A DNA stretch of 64,000 bases, taken from NCBI GenBank assembly GCA_002699125.1, contig PABI01000068.1, positions 27,438-91,437 of the forward strand, written 5' to 3'. The notes below the pieces were generated by a model. The model did no database searches. It was not told where the DNA came from and worked only from the letters and a program-made list of their open reading frames with translations. Positions 1 to 8,394 of the stretch are shown in pieces. Made by a program: the position numbers and the translations under genes. Each line of letters begins with the position of its first letter. Within the stretch, counting starts at the first letter, position 1. The stretch comes from Anaerolineaceae bacterium (GTDB taxonomy: Bacteria > Chloroflexota > Anaerolineae > Promineifilales > Promineifilaceae).

Positions 1-542
1 GCAATGAGCGGCGTGCTGGCCACGGTGCCGGTGACATCGCGCAGAGCGTATAACTTTTTGTCGGCGGGGGCAAGGACGGCCGTTTGCCCCGCCAACACCA
101 GCCCAATCTCGCCCAGTTGCTTTTTGAACTGCTCAATTGTCATCTCCAACTGCCAGCCGCGAATCGACTCCATTTTGTCCAGCGTGCCGCCGCTGGAGCC
201 CAGGCCGCGCCCGCTCATCTTGCCTACCGGTACGCCACAGGCGGCGACTAGCGGCTGCACCGCCAGCGTCGTCTTGTCGCCCACGCCGCCGGAGGAATGT
301 TTATCCACCACAAATGGGGCCACGTCGTGCAAATCCAGCTCGTCTCCAGAGCGAGCCATTGCCAGGGTCAGGTCCACCGTTTCACGGCGGTCCATGCCGC
401 GAATGTAGATGGCCATCAGCAGGGCCGCTGCCTGGTAATCCACCACTTCGTCGGCCGTGTAGGCACGAATAAACCATTCAATTTCGGCCGTGGACAGCGT
501 TTTGCCGTCACGTTTCTTCTCAATCAAATCAACCATGCGCAT
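1..542 (-). CDS. pdp: Pyrimidine-nucleoside phosphorylase, N-terminal part (runs off the window)
   Basis: Salvage enzyme that splits thymidine or uridine with phosphate to give the base and (deoxy)ribose-1-phosphate. Translating the minus strand from the ATG at 542 gives an uninterrupted frame of about 180 codons. It opens [10 protein letters not shown], as in the Bacillus Pdp type, and carries the phosphate-binding signature [10 protein letters not shown], then [16 protein letters not shown] and [11 protein letters not shown], all typical of the thymidine/pyrimidine phosphorylase family. An AAGGA ribosome-binding site lies just upstream of the start. The C-terminal alpha/beta domain is outside the window. 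Assignment between Pdp and DeoA rests on the N-terminal resemblance only. Confidence 0.93.
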   Translation of the reverse strand, partial: MRMVDLIEKKRDGKTLSTAEIEWFIRAYTADEVVDYQAAALLMAIYIRGMDRRETVDLTLAMARSGDELDLHDVAPFVVDKHSSGGVGDKTTLAVQPLVAACGVPVGKMSGRGLGSSGGTLDKMESIRGWQLEMTIEQFKKQLGEIGLVLAGQTAVLAPADKKLYALRDVTGTVASTPLI

Positions 543-668
543 AGTGGGAAATCCTTCGTCATTGGGTAAGTGAGTAATTGGATAATTGTTTTGCCAACCA
601 CGTTTTTTGGTGTTTGCCATACGACCGTAGCCGGTTCCCGATTATAGCAGGAATTCGGTATAATCTGC

Positions 669-770
669 CGGTAACGGTGAGCGGTAATCCGTAAAACGGT
701 AATCGGTTAACTAATAACCAACTACGGATACCCGTTTACCGAATACCGATCACCGATTACCGACCACCGA
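669..770. repeat. Intergenic phrase palindrome (GGTAATCGGTAAACGG type)
   Basis: The left arm (about 669-710) is built from variants of CGGTAATC/CGGTAAC. The right arm (about 734-770) is built from the reverse complements GATTACCG/TTACCGA. It fills the space between the divergent phosphorylase and deaminase-CYTH genes. The same phrases recur at 35511 and 56755. Confidence 0.75.
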
Positions 771-782
771 AACGGAGGGAAC

Positions 783-2768
783 ATGCCACAGAAGGCTGAT
801 TTTTTGCTCACCGGCGGCACCGTCGTCACCATGAATGAGCAGTATGATGTGATTGAAAACGGCGCGGTTGCCGTTGTGGGTGACTCGATTACGGCCGTTG
901 GCCCCACAGAAACCATCACCGCCGAATTCCAGGCTGAAGAAGAAATCGATTGCACCGGGCAGGTGATTATGCCTGGGCTGGTGAACGCCCACACCCACAT
1001 TCCCATGACTTTGTTCCGCGGGCTGAACGATGATTTGCGCCTGGACGTCTGGCTGGGATACCTCATGCCGGTGGAGCGCGAGTTTGTGACGCCGGAATTT
1101 GTGAAGCTGGGCACGCGCATCGCCTGTGCCGAGATGATTCGCTCCGGCGTGACCACCTTTGCCGACATGTATTATTTTGAAGAGGCGATTGCGGAGGAAA
1201 CGGCCGCAATCGGCATGAGAGCCTTATTGGGCCAAACCGTCCTCGTCTTCCCCGCACCGGATGCGGCCACCTACGAAGATGCCCTGGTGCTCACCCGCCG
1301 CTTTATCGAGCATTGGAACGGCCACCCGTTAATCCAGCCGGCGGTGGCCCCCCACGCCTGGTACACTGGCACGCCGGAGATGGATCGCGCCTGCGCTGAT
1401 CTGGCCCGCGCCTTTGACGTGCCCATCCACACTCACGTCGCTGAAACCAGGCTGGAAGTAGAAAATTGCCGGTCACAAAACCATACCTCGGTGGTGCCTC
1501 ATATTGCCAGCCACGGCCTGCTCAACACCAAGCTGTTGGCAGCGCACTGTGTTCATCTGGAAAAGAGCGAGATGTTTGCCCTGAAAGAAGCGGGGGCGGG
1601 GGTGGCCCACTGCCCCAGCAGCAACCTGAAGCTGGCCAGCGGCATCGCCAACGTCAAGGAGATGCTGGCGGTGGGCCTAAACGTGGGCGTAGGTACCGAT
1701 GGTCCGGCCAGCAACAACGATCTGGACATGGTGGAAGAGGTGCGGCTGGCGGCGCTGCTGGCTAAAGCCCAATCCAACGACCCGACGGTGCTGCCGGCGC
1801 GGCAGGCATTGGAGCTGGTCACACGGCGTGGGGCGCGTGCCCTGCACATGGGCGACGTGACCGGCAGCCTGGAAGTGGGCAAGCGGGCCGATCTGGCGGT
1901 GGTGGCGATGGGCGGCGTGCATAACTGGCCCCAGTTCCACAATAATCCGGATGGCGTTTACTCCCGCCTGATTTATGCCGCCAAAAGTGGTGACGTGCAG
2001 CATGTGATGTGCAACGGCCGTTGGCTCATGCAAGATCAAGAATTGCTCACGGTGGATGAAGCCAAGGCCCAGGTGGAAGCGGCGCAGGTGGCGGCAGAGA
2101 TTGATGCCTTTGTGGTACGACGTGAATCCAGCCCGTACAACAAGCTCGTTTTATTGTCTGGCGTGCAGCGGCAGGAGAGTTTTGAGGTGCAGGTGAAAGC
2201 GCCATTGGTGGAGAAAACGGCCGTCATCGACTTCCTGCACAGCGAACATTGCAGCATCGTGCGCAGCGCTCATTACAAGCAGTATGACCATTACTTCATT
2301 TTCGCTAACGAAGATCCGGACTCTGCCCGGCTGCGCTACCGCGAAGATGAGTTTGTCGATGACAAGGACCAGGTCTACCAGACACGCACCCGGCTCACGC
2401 TCATCGGTGAGGGGGAGCGGCAGGAGTTCCCTAACGCCGTCATGCTCTCGCGCTCTCGCTTTTTGGCCGATGCTGACCGCAGTTTGCGTTTCTATCGGGA
2501 ATATTTTGATCCGGAATCAGAAATTGAGGTGACCAAAGACCGGCTGCGCTGGCACATCATTTACCAGGAAACGGACTTTGCCATTAACTTTGACAAGGTA
2601 GTCGAGCCAGAAGTGCCTGGTTACTTTTTAGAGATTAAATCACGCACCTGGTCCCGCTCCGATGCAGAGCGCAAGGCGGGGCTAATGGCGGAAATTTTGT
2701 CGTTGGTGGGAGTAGATTTGGAAACGGCCGAACGGCAGGAGTATGCAGAAATTGCCCAGCGGCAGTAA
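783..2768 (+). CDS. Amidohydrolase (MTA/SAH deaminase-like) fused to a C-terminal CYTH domain
   Basis: Residues 1 to about 440 form a metal-dependent amidohydrolase of the methylthioadenosine/S-adenosylhomocysteine deaminase (MtaD/SsnA/TrzN) group. Visible metal and catalytic residues are H70-T-H72, H216-T-H218, H255 and D306 in GTDGPASNN. From about 455 to 655 the protein continues into a second domain that looks like CYTH (triphosphate tunnel/adenylate cyclase IV fold): an ExxxK-type start EVQVK (468-472), an ARLRYRED strand, basic residues spaced through the sheet and a closing YFLEIKSRTW strand. Family deaminases end near residue 440, so the extra 200 residues are a real fusion, with no stop or frameshift between them. 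The start ATG follows a GGAGG site. Substrate and role of the CYTH part are unknown; a nucleotide- or phosphate-linked substrate is inference. Confidence 0.85.
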   Translation: MPQKADFLLTGGTVVTMNEQYDVIENGAVAVVGDSITAVGPTETITAEFQAEEEIDCTGQVIMPGLVNAHTHIPMTLFRGLNDDLRLDVWLGYLMPVEREFVTPEFVKLGTRIACAEMIRSGVTTFADMYYFEEAIAEETAAIGMRALLGQTVLVFPAPDAATYEDALVLTRRFIEHWNGHPLIQPAVAPHAWYTGTPEMDRACADLARAFDVPIHTHVAETRLEVENCRSQNHTSVVPHIASHGLLNTKLLAAHCVHLEKSEMFALKEAGAGVAHCPSSNLKLASGIANVKEMLAVGLNVGVGTDGPASNNDLDMVEEVRLAALLAKAQSNDPTVLPARQALELVTRRGARALHMGDVTGSLEVGKRADLAVVAMGGVHNWPQFHNNPDGVYSRLIYAAKSGDVQHVMCNGRWLMQDQELLTVDEAKAQVEAAQVAAEIDAFVVRRESSPYNKLVLLSGVQRQESFEVQVKAPLVEKTAVIDFLHSEHCSIVRSAHYKQYDHYFIFANEDPDSARLRYREDEFVDDKDQVYQTRTRLTLIGEGERQEFPNAVMLSRSRFLADADRSLRFYREYFDPESEIEVTKDRLRWHIIYQETDFAINFDKVVEPEVPGYFLEIKSRTWSRSDAERKAGLMAEILSLVGVDLETAERQEYAEIAQRQ

Positions 2769-2769
2769 A

Positions 2770-2827
2770 AAGTGACAGTCACTTTTACAGATGATTCATC
2801 CGGCTTATGCCGATGTGACTGTCACTT
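2770..2827. repeat. 13-bp perfect inverted repeat between convergent genes
   Basis: The arm AAGTGACAGTCAC at 2770-2782 pairs exactly with 2815-2827. It sits just after the stop of the deaminase-CYTH gene and before the convergent SCP2 gene, so it could serve as a bidirectional terminator, although no long U-run follows. Each arm is itself nearly palindromic. Confidence 0.8.
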
Positions 2828-2840
2828 GAATAATGCTTGT

Positions 2841-3164
2841 TTAGCCGGTCTTGAACATCGTCTGGAACTTCATGACGGTGTTGAGATCGCCACTGACTTT
2901 TACTTTGCCCCCCATAAAAGCCATCATGGGGTTTAGCTTGCCCGTCATCATATCGACGTAATCGCTGCCGTCCATGCTGATGGTGGCGTCGGCGCCATCG
3001 GCGATGCCTTCTTCAACGGTAGCGGTGCCATTGTCGATCTTTACGGTCCATTGGCCACCATTCTCACCGGAGAGGTCAAAAGCAACGGCGGCAGTCATGT
3101 CACCGGCTTTGTCGGCCATGAAGTTTTGCGGGGTTCTGGCAAAAATATCTGCTGGGGTTGTCAT
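2841..3164 (-). CDS. SCP2 sterol-binding-domain protein
   Basis: This 107-residue protein consists of one SCP2-like fold, a small hydrophobic-ligand pocket domain. Family features include the VAFDLSGENGGQWTV strand pair, the acidic ATISMDGSDYVDMM segment and the GKLNPMMAFMGGKVKVSGD stretch, with the usual 'G..KP..AFM.GK.K..GD' pattern. It is cytoplasmic with no signal peptide. An AAGGAG site lies 8 nt before the ATG. It stands alone and converges on the upstream fusion gene. The ligand cannot be told from sequence. Confidence 0.88.
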   Translation of the reverse strand: MTTPADIFARTPQNFMADKAGDMTAAVAFDLSGENGGQWTVKIDNGTATVEEGIADGADATISMDGSDYVDMMTGKLNPMMAFMGGKVKVSGDLNTVMKFQTMFKTG

Positions 3165-3353
3165 AGTTGGAACTCCTTATATTTTGGATTATTACGCACT
3201 GCGGCATGAGGGGAGTATAGCAACGGCCGTTTCCATGTCAAGGTATCGCGATTTTGCCGGTAAACTCTCTAAGCAACATCTTTGCCCCCATGCCCATTCT
3301 TAACGTTTCCTCAATGATTGGCCCACGATAATCATAAGCCCTACCTGCTGGTT

Positions 3354-3382
3354 TGCCTCCTTTTTCATCCTTGTGCTAGAAT
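3354..3382 (+). promoter_or_regulatory. Putative sigma-A-type promoter of the structured RNA
   Basis: TTGCCT (3354-3359) and TAGAAT (3377-3382) are 17 nt apart. Transcription would start about 3389, right where the paired structure begins. Confidence 0.4.
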
Positions 3383-3386
3383 GTTC

Positions 3387-3523
3387 GCCGCTCTGGCAAA
3401 TGAAGGTTGCCAGTGGTTAAGCGGCTGATGATGAACGTCAATTAAGAAGCGTAAGCTCATTTCATTAGTAGAGACACTATTCTTACTCTGCTAAGCAAGT
3501 ACGTTCAATAGCCGCTTTTTGCG
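3387..3523 (+). ncRNA. Candidate structured RNA or leader switch with alternative helices
   Basis: Several exact helices can be drawn: 3387-3392 with 3420-3425 (GCCGCT/AGCGGC), 3394-3399 with 3407-3412, 3433-3438 with 3501-3506, and a 9-bp helix 3465-3473 with 3486-3494. The segment AAGCGGCT at 3419-3426 can instead pair with AGCCGCTT at 3510-3517, which is followed by T's, as in an intrinsic terminator. The first and last pairings exclude each other, which is the architecture of a terminator/antiterminator switch. It lies about 290 nt upstream of the 3811 gene. It matches no RNA family I can name, so it could be a free small RNA or a cis-regulator. Confidence 0.45.
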
Positions 3524-3810
3524 TATATCTATTTGCAAAATTATCAAACTGGCAAATAGGGTAGAAGCAGCTTTATGCAGCTGTGATGAATACAGCATGT
3601 GCAAACTGAATTGTATTCATTTAACAAAGGCTCCCCACTGGGTCCGCTTTTTAGGGAAGAGGAACAAAGAAGAGATTAGCAACGCGCCTGTTGGCAGTGG
3701 CAGTTTATCTGTCGGTAGCGTGTGTGTCTGGCCGAGAAACGGCCGTTCCTTCACCTATGTGCAAAAGCCCCCAACTGATCGTCTTTGTTAGACAATGGAG
3801 GTATCAAATT

Positions 3811-6800
3811 ATGGAAGAGGAACGGCCGTCTGTAGACACCACCTCAGAAATTGAAGAACAAGAAATGGAAGAACAAACCGTAACGGGCAACCGCCCTTCC
3901 GGCATGTTGATCGGTGGTATCGTTGTTGTTGTTCTCCTCATTATTGCTGGTCTGTTTTTGCCCCCCATTTCCCTGGGCGAACGGTTGGGATTGGGCGGCG
4001 GTGCAGAAGAAACAACGACCGAAAGCTCTCCAACAGCATCTCCCACCGAAGCTGAAACGGTGGTTGCCAGCAATCCCTCTATCCCGGGCGAGGTAGACGT
4101 TATCGTTAGCGATACCAGTGCCGCGGTAAACGTTACCAGTTTGAGTTCGGCAGATGCGGCGAGCAGCATTGGTGCATTTCCGGCCAATGCCACCGTGCGC
4201 GGTAATGTGTTCAAAGTAGAGCACGACGCCACGGCTTTGAGTGGCAAGGTTGCGATTAATGTGCCCGCGGCAACGGCCGTTGAAATGGTCGATCTCTACG
4301 GTTGGGATGGCAGCAGCTGGCGCTTTATCCCCAGCCACATTGATGTAGAAACCCGCCAGATCGTCTCCCCGGAACATAATTTATACCAGGCATTTACGCT
4401 GATAGAACCCGGTGCTGCTGAAACAATGGCCGTTGGGGCAGAACTGCTGCCACAGCAGGCACTGCCGGAACCGGCCCTGGCCAGCCTGACAGAACTTTCT
4501 GCCGGTACGCTCACGCTGGGTGATGCCGGGGCCTTACAGGGTGAGGTTACAGAGCTGCCCGCTGGTGAATTCAACAGCCTTGTTCGTGTCACCAATGTTG
4601 GTGCCATTGTTGATCAAGCTGCGCTTGCCGCTTTGCTGGGAGACTCTACGGCTCAGACCAATCAAATTAATGCGTTGGTGAATACGGCCGTTTCCGGTGG
4701 TTTTGCCGGTATCAACCTGGATTATCAGGGGGTGGACGCGGGCCAGGCAGATGCCTTTAGTTCTTTTGTGATGAGCCTGGCCGACGCCCTGCACGCACAA
4801 AATCTCATCCTGGCCGTCACAGTGGCCACGCCGCAAGAAACGGATGGTCAATGGGACAGTGCCGGGCAGGATTGGGCTGCTATCGGGCAGGCGGCAGATA
4901 TTGTTTATGTACAAATGCCGCTCGACCCGGCCGCTTACAGCGATAACGGTGTTGCCATGCAGCTGTTAAACTGGGCCACCCGCCTGGTGGACCGCAGCAA
5001 AATGACGATGCTGGTAAGCGCCGGTGCAGTTGACCGCGTAGGCGACGCGTTTTTGCAAATGTCGAATGAAGAGGCGCTGGCGAACTTTGGCGAGCTGGAA
5101 TTTGTCTCTGGCAGCGAAGAAGTGGAACCGGGCACGGCCGTAGAACTGGCGCTGTCTGGTGATGCCTCTCCGCTGGAGTGGGATGGAGCCAGCCTGACCT
5201 ATCGTTACAGCTATGAGATGAACGACCAGACGCACGATGTCTGGCTGGGTAATCCTGCCGCGCTCAGCAGCCGGCTGGGTTTGGTAGAACGGTACCGCTT
5301 GCGCGGTGCGGCCGTTCGTGGCCTGGGCAGCGTCACCGATGGCAATGGTTATGCTGCGGCTTTGGCGGCCTTCACCGGGTTGAGTGCCCCGCCAGAAACC
5401 AGTGGTGCCGCCATCGTCTGGACGGTTTTAGATGAGAGCGAAAGCGTATTGGCCAGCGAAAGCGGCAGCGATCTCACCTTTGCCTGGGCTGGTGAAGAAA
5501 CGCCCGGCAGCTACATCATCAATGCCGAATTTGCGCTGGGAGAAGCTGTCGCTTCTCTTGGCTCGGTGACGATAAATGTGGCCGAAGCCGTGGCTGAAGC
5601 AAGACCTGAACCGGTAACGGCCGTAGCTGGCTCTGGCTCTTTTGATCCAGGTGATGCTGATGCGGTTGTGAACACCAACGCCAACGTGCGCGTTGGCCCC
5701 GGTTTGACCTATGGAATCATTGCTGGTGGCCTTAACCAGGGCACCCGGGTTCAGGTTACGGGGCGCAATGCAGACACAACCTGGTTCCAAATTGTTATGC
5801 CTGAAGGCGGTGAAACCGGCTGGATTTTTGCCACGCTGCTCGATTTAAATGCCAATTTGAACGTAAGCAGTTTAGAGGTTGTTGAGGTAGATCCGGCGAC
5901 AGTAGCTGATGGTGGCGGCGGTGCTCCGCCGCCTGTATCTGCCCCGCCGGTCGCTTCCGGCTCATTTGAATTGGGTGGACAAACCCATACCTTTGCCAAC
6001 CCCCAGCTTATGTCTTCGGCTGGCATGAATTGGGTGAAATTCCAGCACAAATGGGGCGCTGGTGATTCGCCTGACGCAGTCGCTGGCCGTATTCAGCAGG
6101 CACATGCTAATGGCTTCAAGGTATTGTTAAGCATTCCAGGTGCCAACACCTATCCAGACAGCATTGATTTCAATGGCTATGTCCAATTCCTGGCCGGTGT
6201 GGCCGCTCTTGGCCCCGATGCCATCGAGATTTGGAACGAGATGAACATTGATTTCGAATGGCCTGCGGGACAGATTGATCCGACATCTTATGTAAATAAC
6301 ATGCTGGCCCCAGCTTACAATGCTATTAAGGGTGCTAATCCAAATGTAATGGTGATCAGTGGTGCGCCAGCACCCACTGGATTCGACAATGGCACCAATG
6401 CCTGGTCTGATAGCCGATACATGCAGGGTGTCGCCGCCGCAGGCGGTGCTAATTACATGGACTGTGTTGGTGCCCACTTTAATGCCGGTGCCACGCCGCC
6501 AAGCCAAAGCAGCGGCCATCCCGCTGGCAATGATCATTACAGCTGGTTCTTTGTGCCTACGCTGAACGTGTATGCTGCGTTGGGCAAGCCAGTTTGCTTT
6601 ACCGAGTTAGGCTACCTTTCTGGTGAAGACTACGGTGGTGTTCCCTCTCGTTTTGCCTGGGCGGCAAATACTTCTGTAGCGGAACATGCGCAATGGCTGG
6701 CTGAAGCGGTTAGCCTGGGCGCCAATTCTGGTAAGGTTCGGTTGATTATTGTCTTCAATGTGGATTTCACGCTTTGGAGCGATGATCCGCAGGCAGGTTA

Positions 6801-6867
6801 CGCCATGATCCGCAAGAATGGCAGCTGCCCGGCATGCCAGACATTGGGCCAGGTTATGGGCCGGTAG
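3811..6867 (+). CDS. Membrane-anchored protein: degenerate GH18-like domain, SH3b domain, GH-A-clan glycosidase domain
   Basis: The start chosen is the ATG at 3811, which follows TGGAGG; an upstream in-frame start at 3691 has no such site. The protein has 1018 residues. A short acidic cytoplasmic tail is followed by one membrane helix (about residues 30-50), so the bulk is outside. Around residue 300 there is a GH18-like barrel with GINLDYQG. The catalytic Glu position of the DxxDxDxE signature reads Gln, so this domain may only bind glycan. Residues about 619-680 form an SH3b repeat (NVRVGPGLTYGIIAGGL). The last 300 residues are a GH-A clan barrel with acid/base E810 in IWNEMN and nucleophile E932 in TELGY. 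This barrel is paralogous to the next two genes. A role on cell-surface or sheath polysaccharide is inference. Confidence 0.8.
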   Translation: MEEERPSVDTTSEIEEQEMEEQTVTGNRPSGMLIGGIVVVVLLIIAGLFLPPISLGERLGLGGGAEETTTESSPTASPTEAETVVASNPSIPGEVDVIVSDTSAAVNVTSLSSADAASSIGAFPANATVRGNVFKVEHDATALSGKVAINVPAATAVEMVDLYGWDGSSWRFIPSHIDVETRQIVSPEHNLYQAFTLIEPGAAETMAVGAELLPQQALPEPALASLTELSAGTLTLGDAGALQGEVTELPAGEFNSLVRVTNVGAIVDQAALAALLGDSTAQTNQINALVNTAVSGGFAGINLDYQGVDAGQADAFSSFVMSLADALHAQNLILAVTVATPQETDGQWDSAGQDWAAIGQAADIVYVQMPLDPAAYSDNGVAMQLLNWATRLVDRSKMTMLVSAGAVDRVGDAFLQMSNEEALANFGELEFVSGSEEVEPGTAVELALSGDASPLEWDGASLTYRYSYEMNDQTHDVWLGNPAALSSRLGLVERYRLRGAAVRGLGSVTDGNGYAAALAAFTGLSAPPETSGAAIVWTVLDESESVLASESGSDLTFAWAGEETPGSYIINAEFALGEAVASLGSVTINVAEAVAEARPEPVTAVAGSGSFDPGDADAVVNTNANVRVGPGLTYGIIAGGLNQGTRVQVTGRNADTTWFQIVMPEGGETGWIFATLLDLNANLNVSSLEVVEVDPATVADGGGGAPPPVSAPPVASGSFELGGQTHTFANPQLMSSAGMNWVKFQHKWGAGDSPDAVAGRIQQAHANGFKVLLSIPGANTYPDSIDFNGYVQFLAGVAALGPDAIEIWNEMNIDFEWPAGQIDPTSYVNNMLAPAYNAIKGANPNVMVISGAPAPTGFDNGTNAWSDSRYMQGVAAAGGANYMDCVGAHFNAGATPPSQSSGHPAGNDHYSWFFVPTLNVYAALGKPVCFTELGYLSGEDYGGVPSRFAWAANTSVAEHAQWLAEAVSLGANSGKVRLIIVFNVDFTLWSDDPQAGYAMIRKNGSCPACQTLGQVMGR

Positions 6868-6973
6868 TTGCTGTTTGGCATATCGCGCTGTTTGAAACAT
6901 TTCAGGTAGAATAGGAGGCGCATTTTGTGTTAAGCAAGCAAAATGCGCCTTTTATTTATAAATGAGGTTACTT

Positions 6974-8317
6974 ATGAAACAGATGAGATGGTTATTTTTT
7001 GCAACGGCCGTATTGCTATTATTAGCGGCCTGTGGTGGTGGCGAAGAACCGGAAACGGCCGTTTCCGACACCACCGAAACCGTTCCTAATCCACCCACAC
7101 CCGAACCAGCCGCAACACCTACCCTCGCGCCCCCGCCTGTTGTGGTGGTCGAAGAGGGCGGTGCCGAAAGTGGTGGAGAAGAGCCAGCACCTGCTCCTGA
7201 GGTAGTGGAAGAAGAAAAAATACGGCCGTGGCCCACAGACAAATTTGGCTACGGCGTGCAGGTTCATGGCAACGCCACCGTTGGCGATCCCATCTTCACC
7301 ATGGATACGGTGCAAAATCAGCTAGGTTTGGACTGGGTTAAAATGCAGCTGCAATGGTGGCTGGTCCATCCTTCGCCCGGTGCCGATCAATGGTTCTTTT
7401 ATGATGGTGTCATTGATGAAGCCGCCAATCATAACTTGAACCTGATGATTAGCGTGGTTGGTTCGCCAGATTGGACCCGTGCCCAGGGCAACCACACCGG
7501 CCCCCCCGATGATTACAATGAATATGCCAACTTCCTTACGGAACTTATCAATCGTCACCCCGGCAAGATCGATGCCATTGAGGTGTGGAATGAGCAGAAT
7601 TTGGACCGCGAGTGGCAAACGCCTAGCGGTGTTATCGATCCCACAGAATACGTACGCTTTCTGGAAGTAGCCTACAACGCTATCAAAGCGGCTGACCCCA
7701 ACATCATTGTCATTAGTGGGGCGCTCTCACCCACTGGCCCGGGCGACTGGGTGCGTTGGGCCGACGATTTTGAATATATGGATCAAGCATTAGCCGCCGG
7801 CATGTTAAATTATGCAGATTGTGTTGGGGCACATCATAATGGTTACAATGTTCCCCCGGATGTCATCGTTGAAGACACCAATTCGCTGCCGGAATCACAA
7901 ACGGCCGAATTCCGCGGTCCCTTTGACAATCAATATACCAATGGTCAACTAAATCATCTATGGACCTTCAAAACCACCATCGATGGCTACGCTCAGCGTA
8001 TTGACGCCTATGACCCTAACATGGAGCTATGTGTTACCGAATTTGGTTGGGCCAGCAGTGAAGGGTATGATGCACCGCCCGAAGGGTTTGAATTTGCCCT
8101 GGACAACACGCTGGAAGAGCAGGCGCAGTACATTGTGCAGGCGTTCCAGCAAATGCATGACTCTGGCGACGTGTGGCTGGCCTTCCTGTTTAACTACGAC
8201 TTTGGCAACAAAGGCAGCGGCCCGCAAGATGATCCTGTACCATACAGCATTATCGACATCAACGGTGCCCCACGCCCCGCTTTCAGTGCGGTAGCCAATA
8301 TGGAAAAACCGGATTAA
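6974..8317 (+). CDS. Lipoprotein with GH-A-clan glycoside hydrolase domain
   Basis: A 447-residue lipoprotein: signal peptide with lipobox LLLAAC (Cys20), a Pro/Glu/Thr-rich linker to about residue 85, then a single (beta/alpha)8-type domain. The acid/base is E207 in VWNEQN and the nucleophile is E356 in TEFGW, the spacing and context seen in GH39/GH5-like members of clan GH-A. Start at 6974 is preferred because GAGG lies 6 nt upstream; an ATG at 6962 precedes that site. It shares the segments YNAIKAADPNIIVISGA and ADCVGAHHNG with the upstream protein's C-terminal domain. Family number and substrate are not determinable by eye. Confidence 0.82.
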   Translation: MKQMRWLFFATAVLLLLAACGGGEEPETAVSDTTETVPNPPTPEPAATPTLAPPPVVVVEEGGAESGGEEPAPAPEVVEEEKIRPWPTDKFGYGVQVHGNATVGDPIFTMDTVQNQLGLDWVKMQLQWWLVHPSPGADQWFFYDGVIDEAANHNLNLMISVVGSPDWTRAQGNHTGPPDDYNEYANFLTELINRHPGKIDAIEVWNEQNLDREWQTPSGVIDPTEYVRFLEVAYNAIKAADPNIIVISGALSPTGPGDWVRWADDFEYMDQALAAGMLNYADCVGAHHNGYNVPPDVIVEDTNSLPESQTAEFRGPFDNQYTNGQLNHLWTFKTTIDGYAQRIDAYDPNMELCVTEFGWASSEGYDAPPEGFEFALDNTLEEQAQYIVQAFQQMHDSGDVWLAFLFNYDFGNKGSGPQDDPVPYSIIDINGAPRPAFSAVANMEKPD

Positions 8318-8331
8318 AGCGAATAAATTTG

Positions 8332-8389
8332 CAATTGGGTAATTAGGTGATTGAGTAACTGCCTGATTACCCAATTGCTCAATTACCCA
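8332..8389. repeat. Intergenic phrase palindrome (CAATTGGGTAATTGAG type)
   Basis: The left arm, made of GGGTAATT/GTGATTGAGTAA units, pairs with the right arm, made of TTACCCAATT/CTCAATTACCC. It lies between the second and third glycosidase paralogs and ends only 6 nt before the third one's start. A second copy of the same type is at 13496. Confidence 0.8.
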
Positions 8390-8394
8390 TTCTC

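Larger units (their letters stand above)
3165..3810. other. 645-base gap: structured-RNA candidate and long leader
   Basis: The gap holds the putative promoter and structured RNA described at 3354-3523. The stretch 3530-3810 shows no convincing gene: short frames here lack family resemblance and a start with a good ribosome-binding site. One copy of the ACGGCCGT octamer lies near 3224 and another near 3740. Confidence 0.5.

Noticed and set aside
3519..3791. 90-codon frame upstream of the large glycosidase gene
   Set aside because: Starts in the terminator-like end of the structured RNA, has no ribosome-binding site or homology, and overlaps the leader of the real gene.
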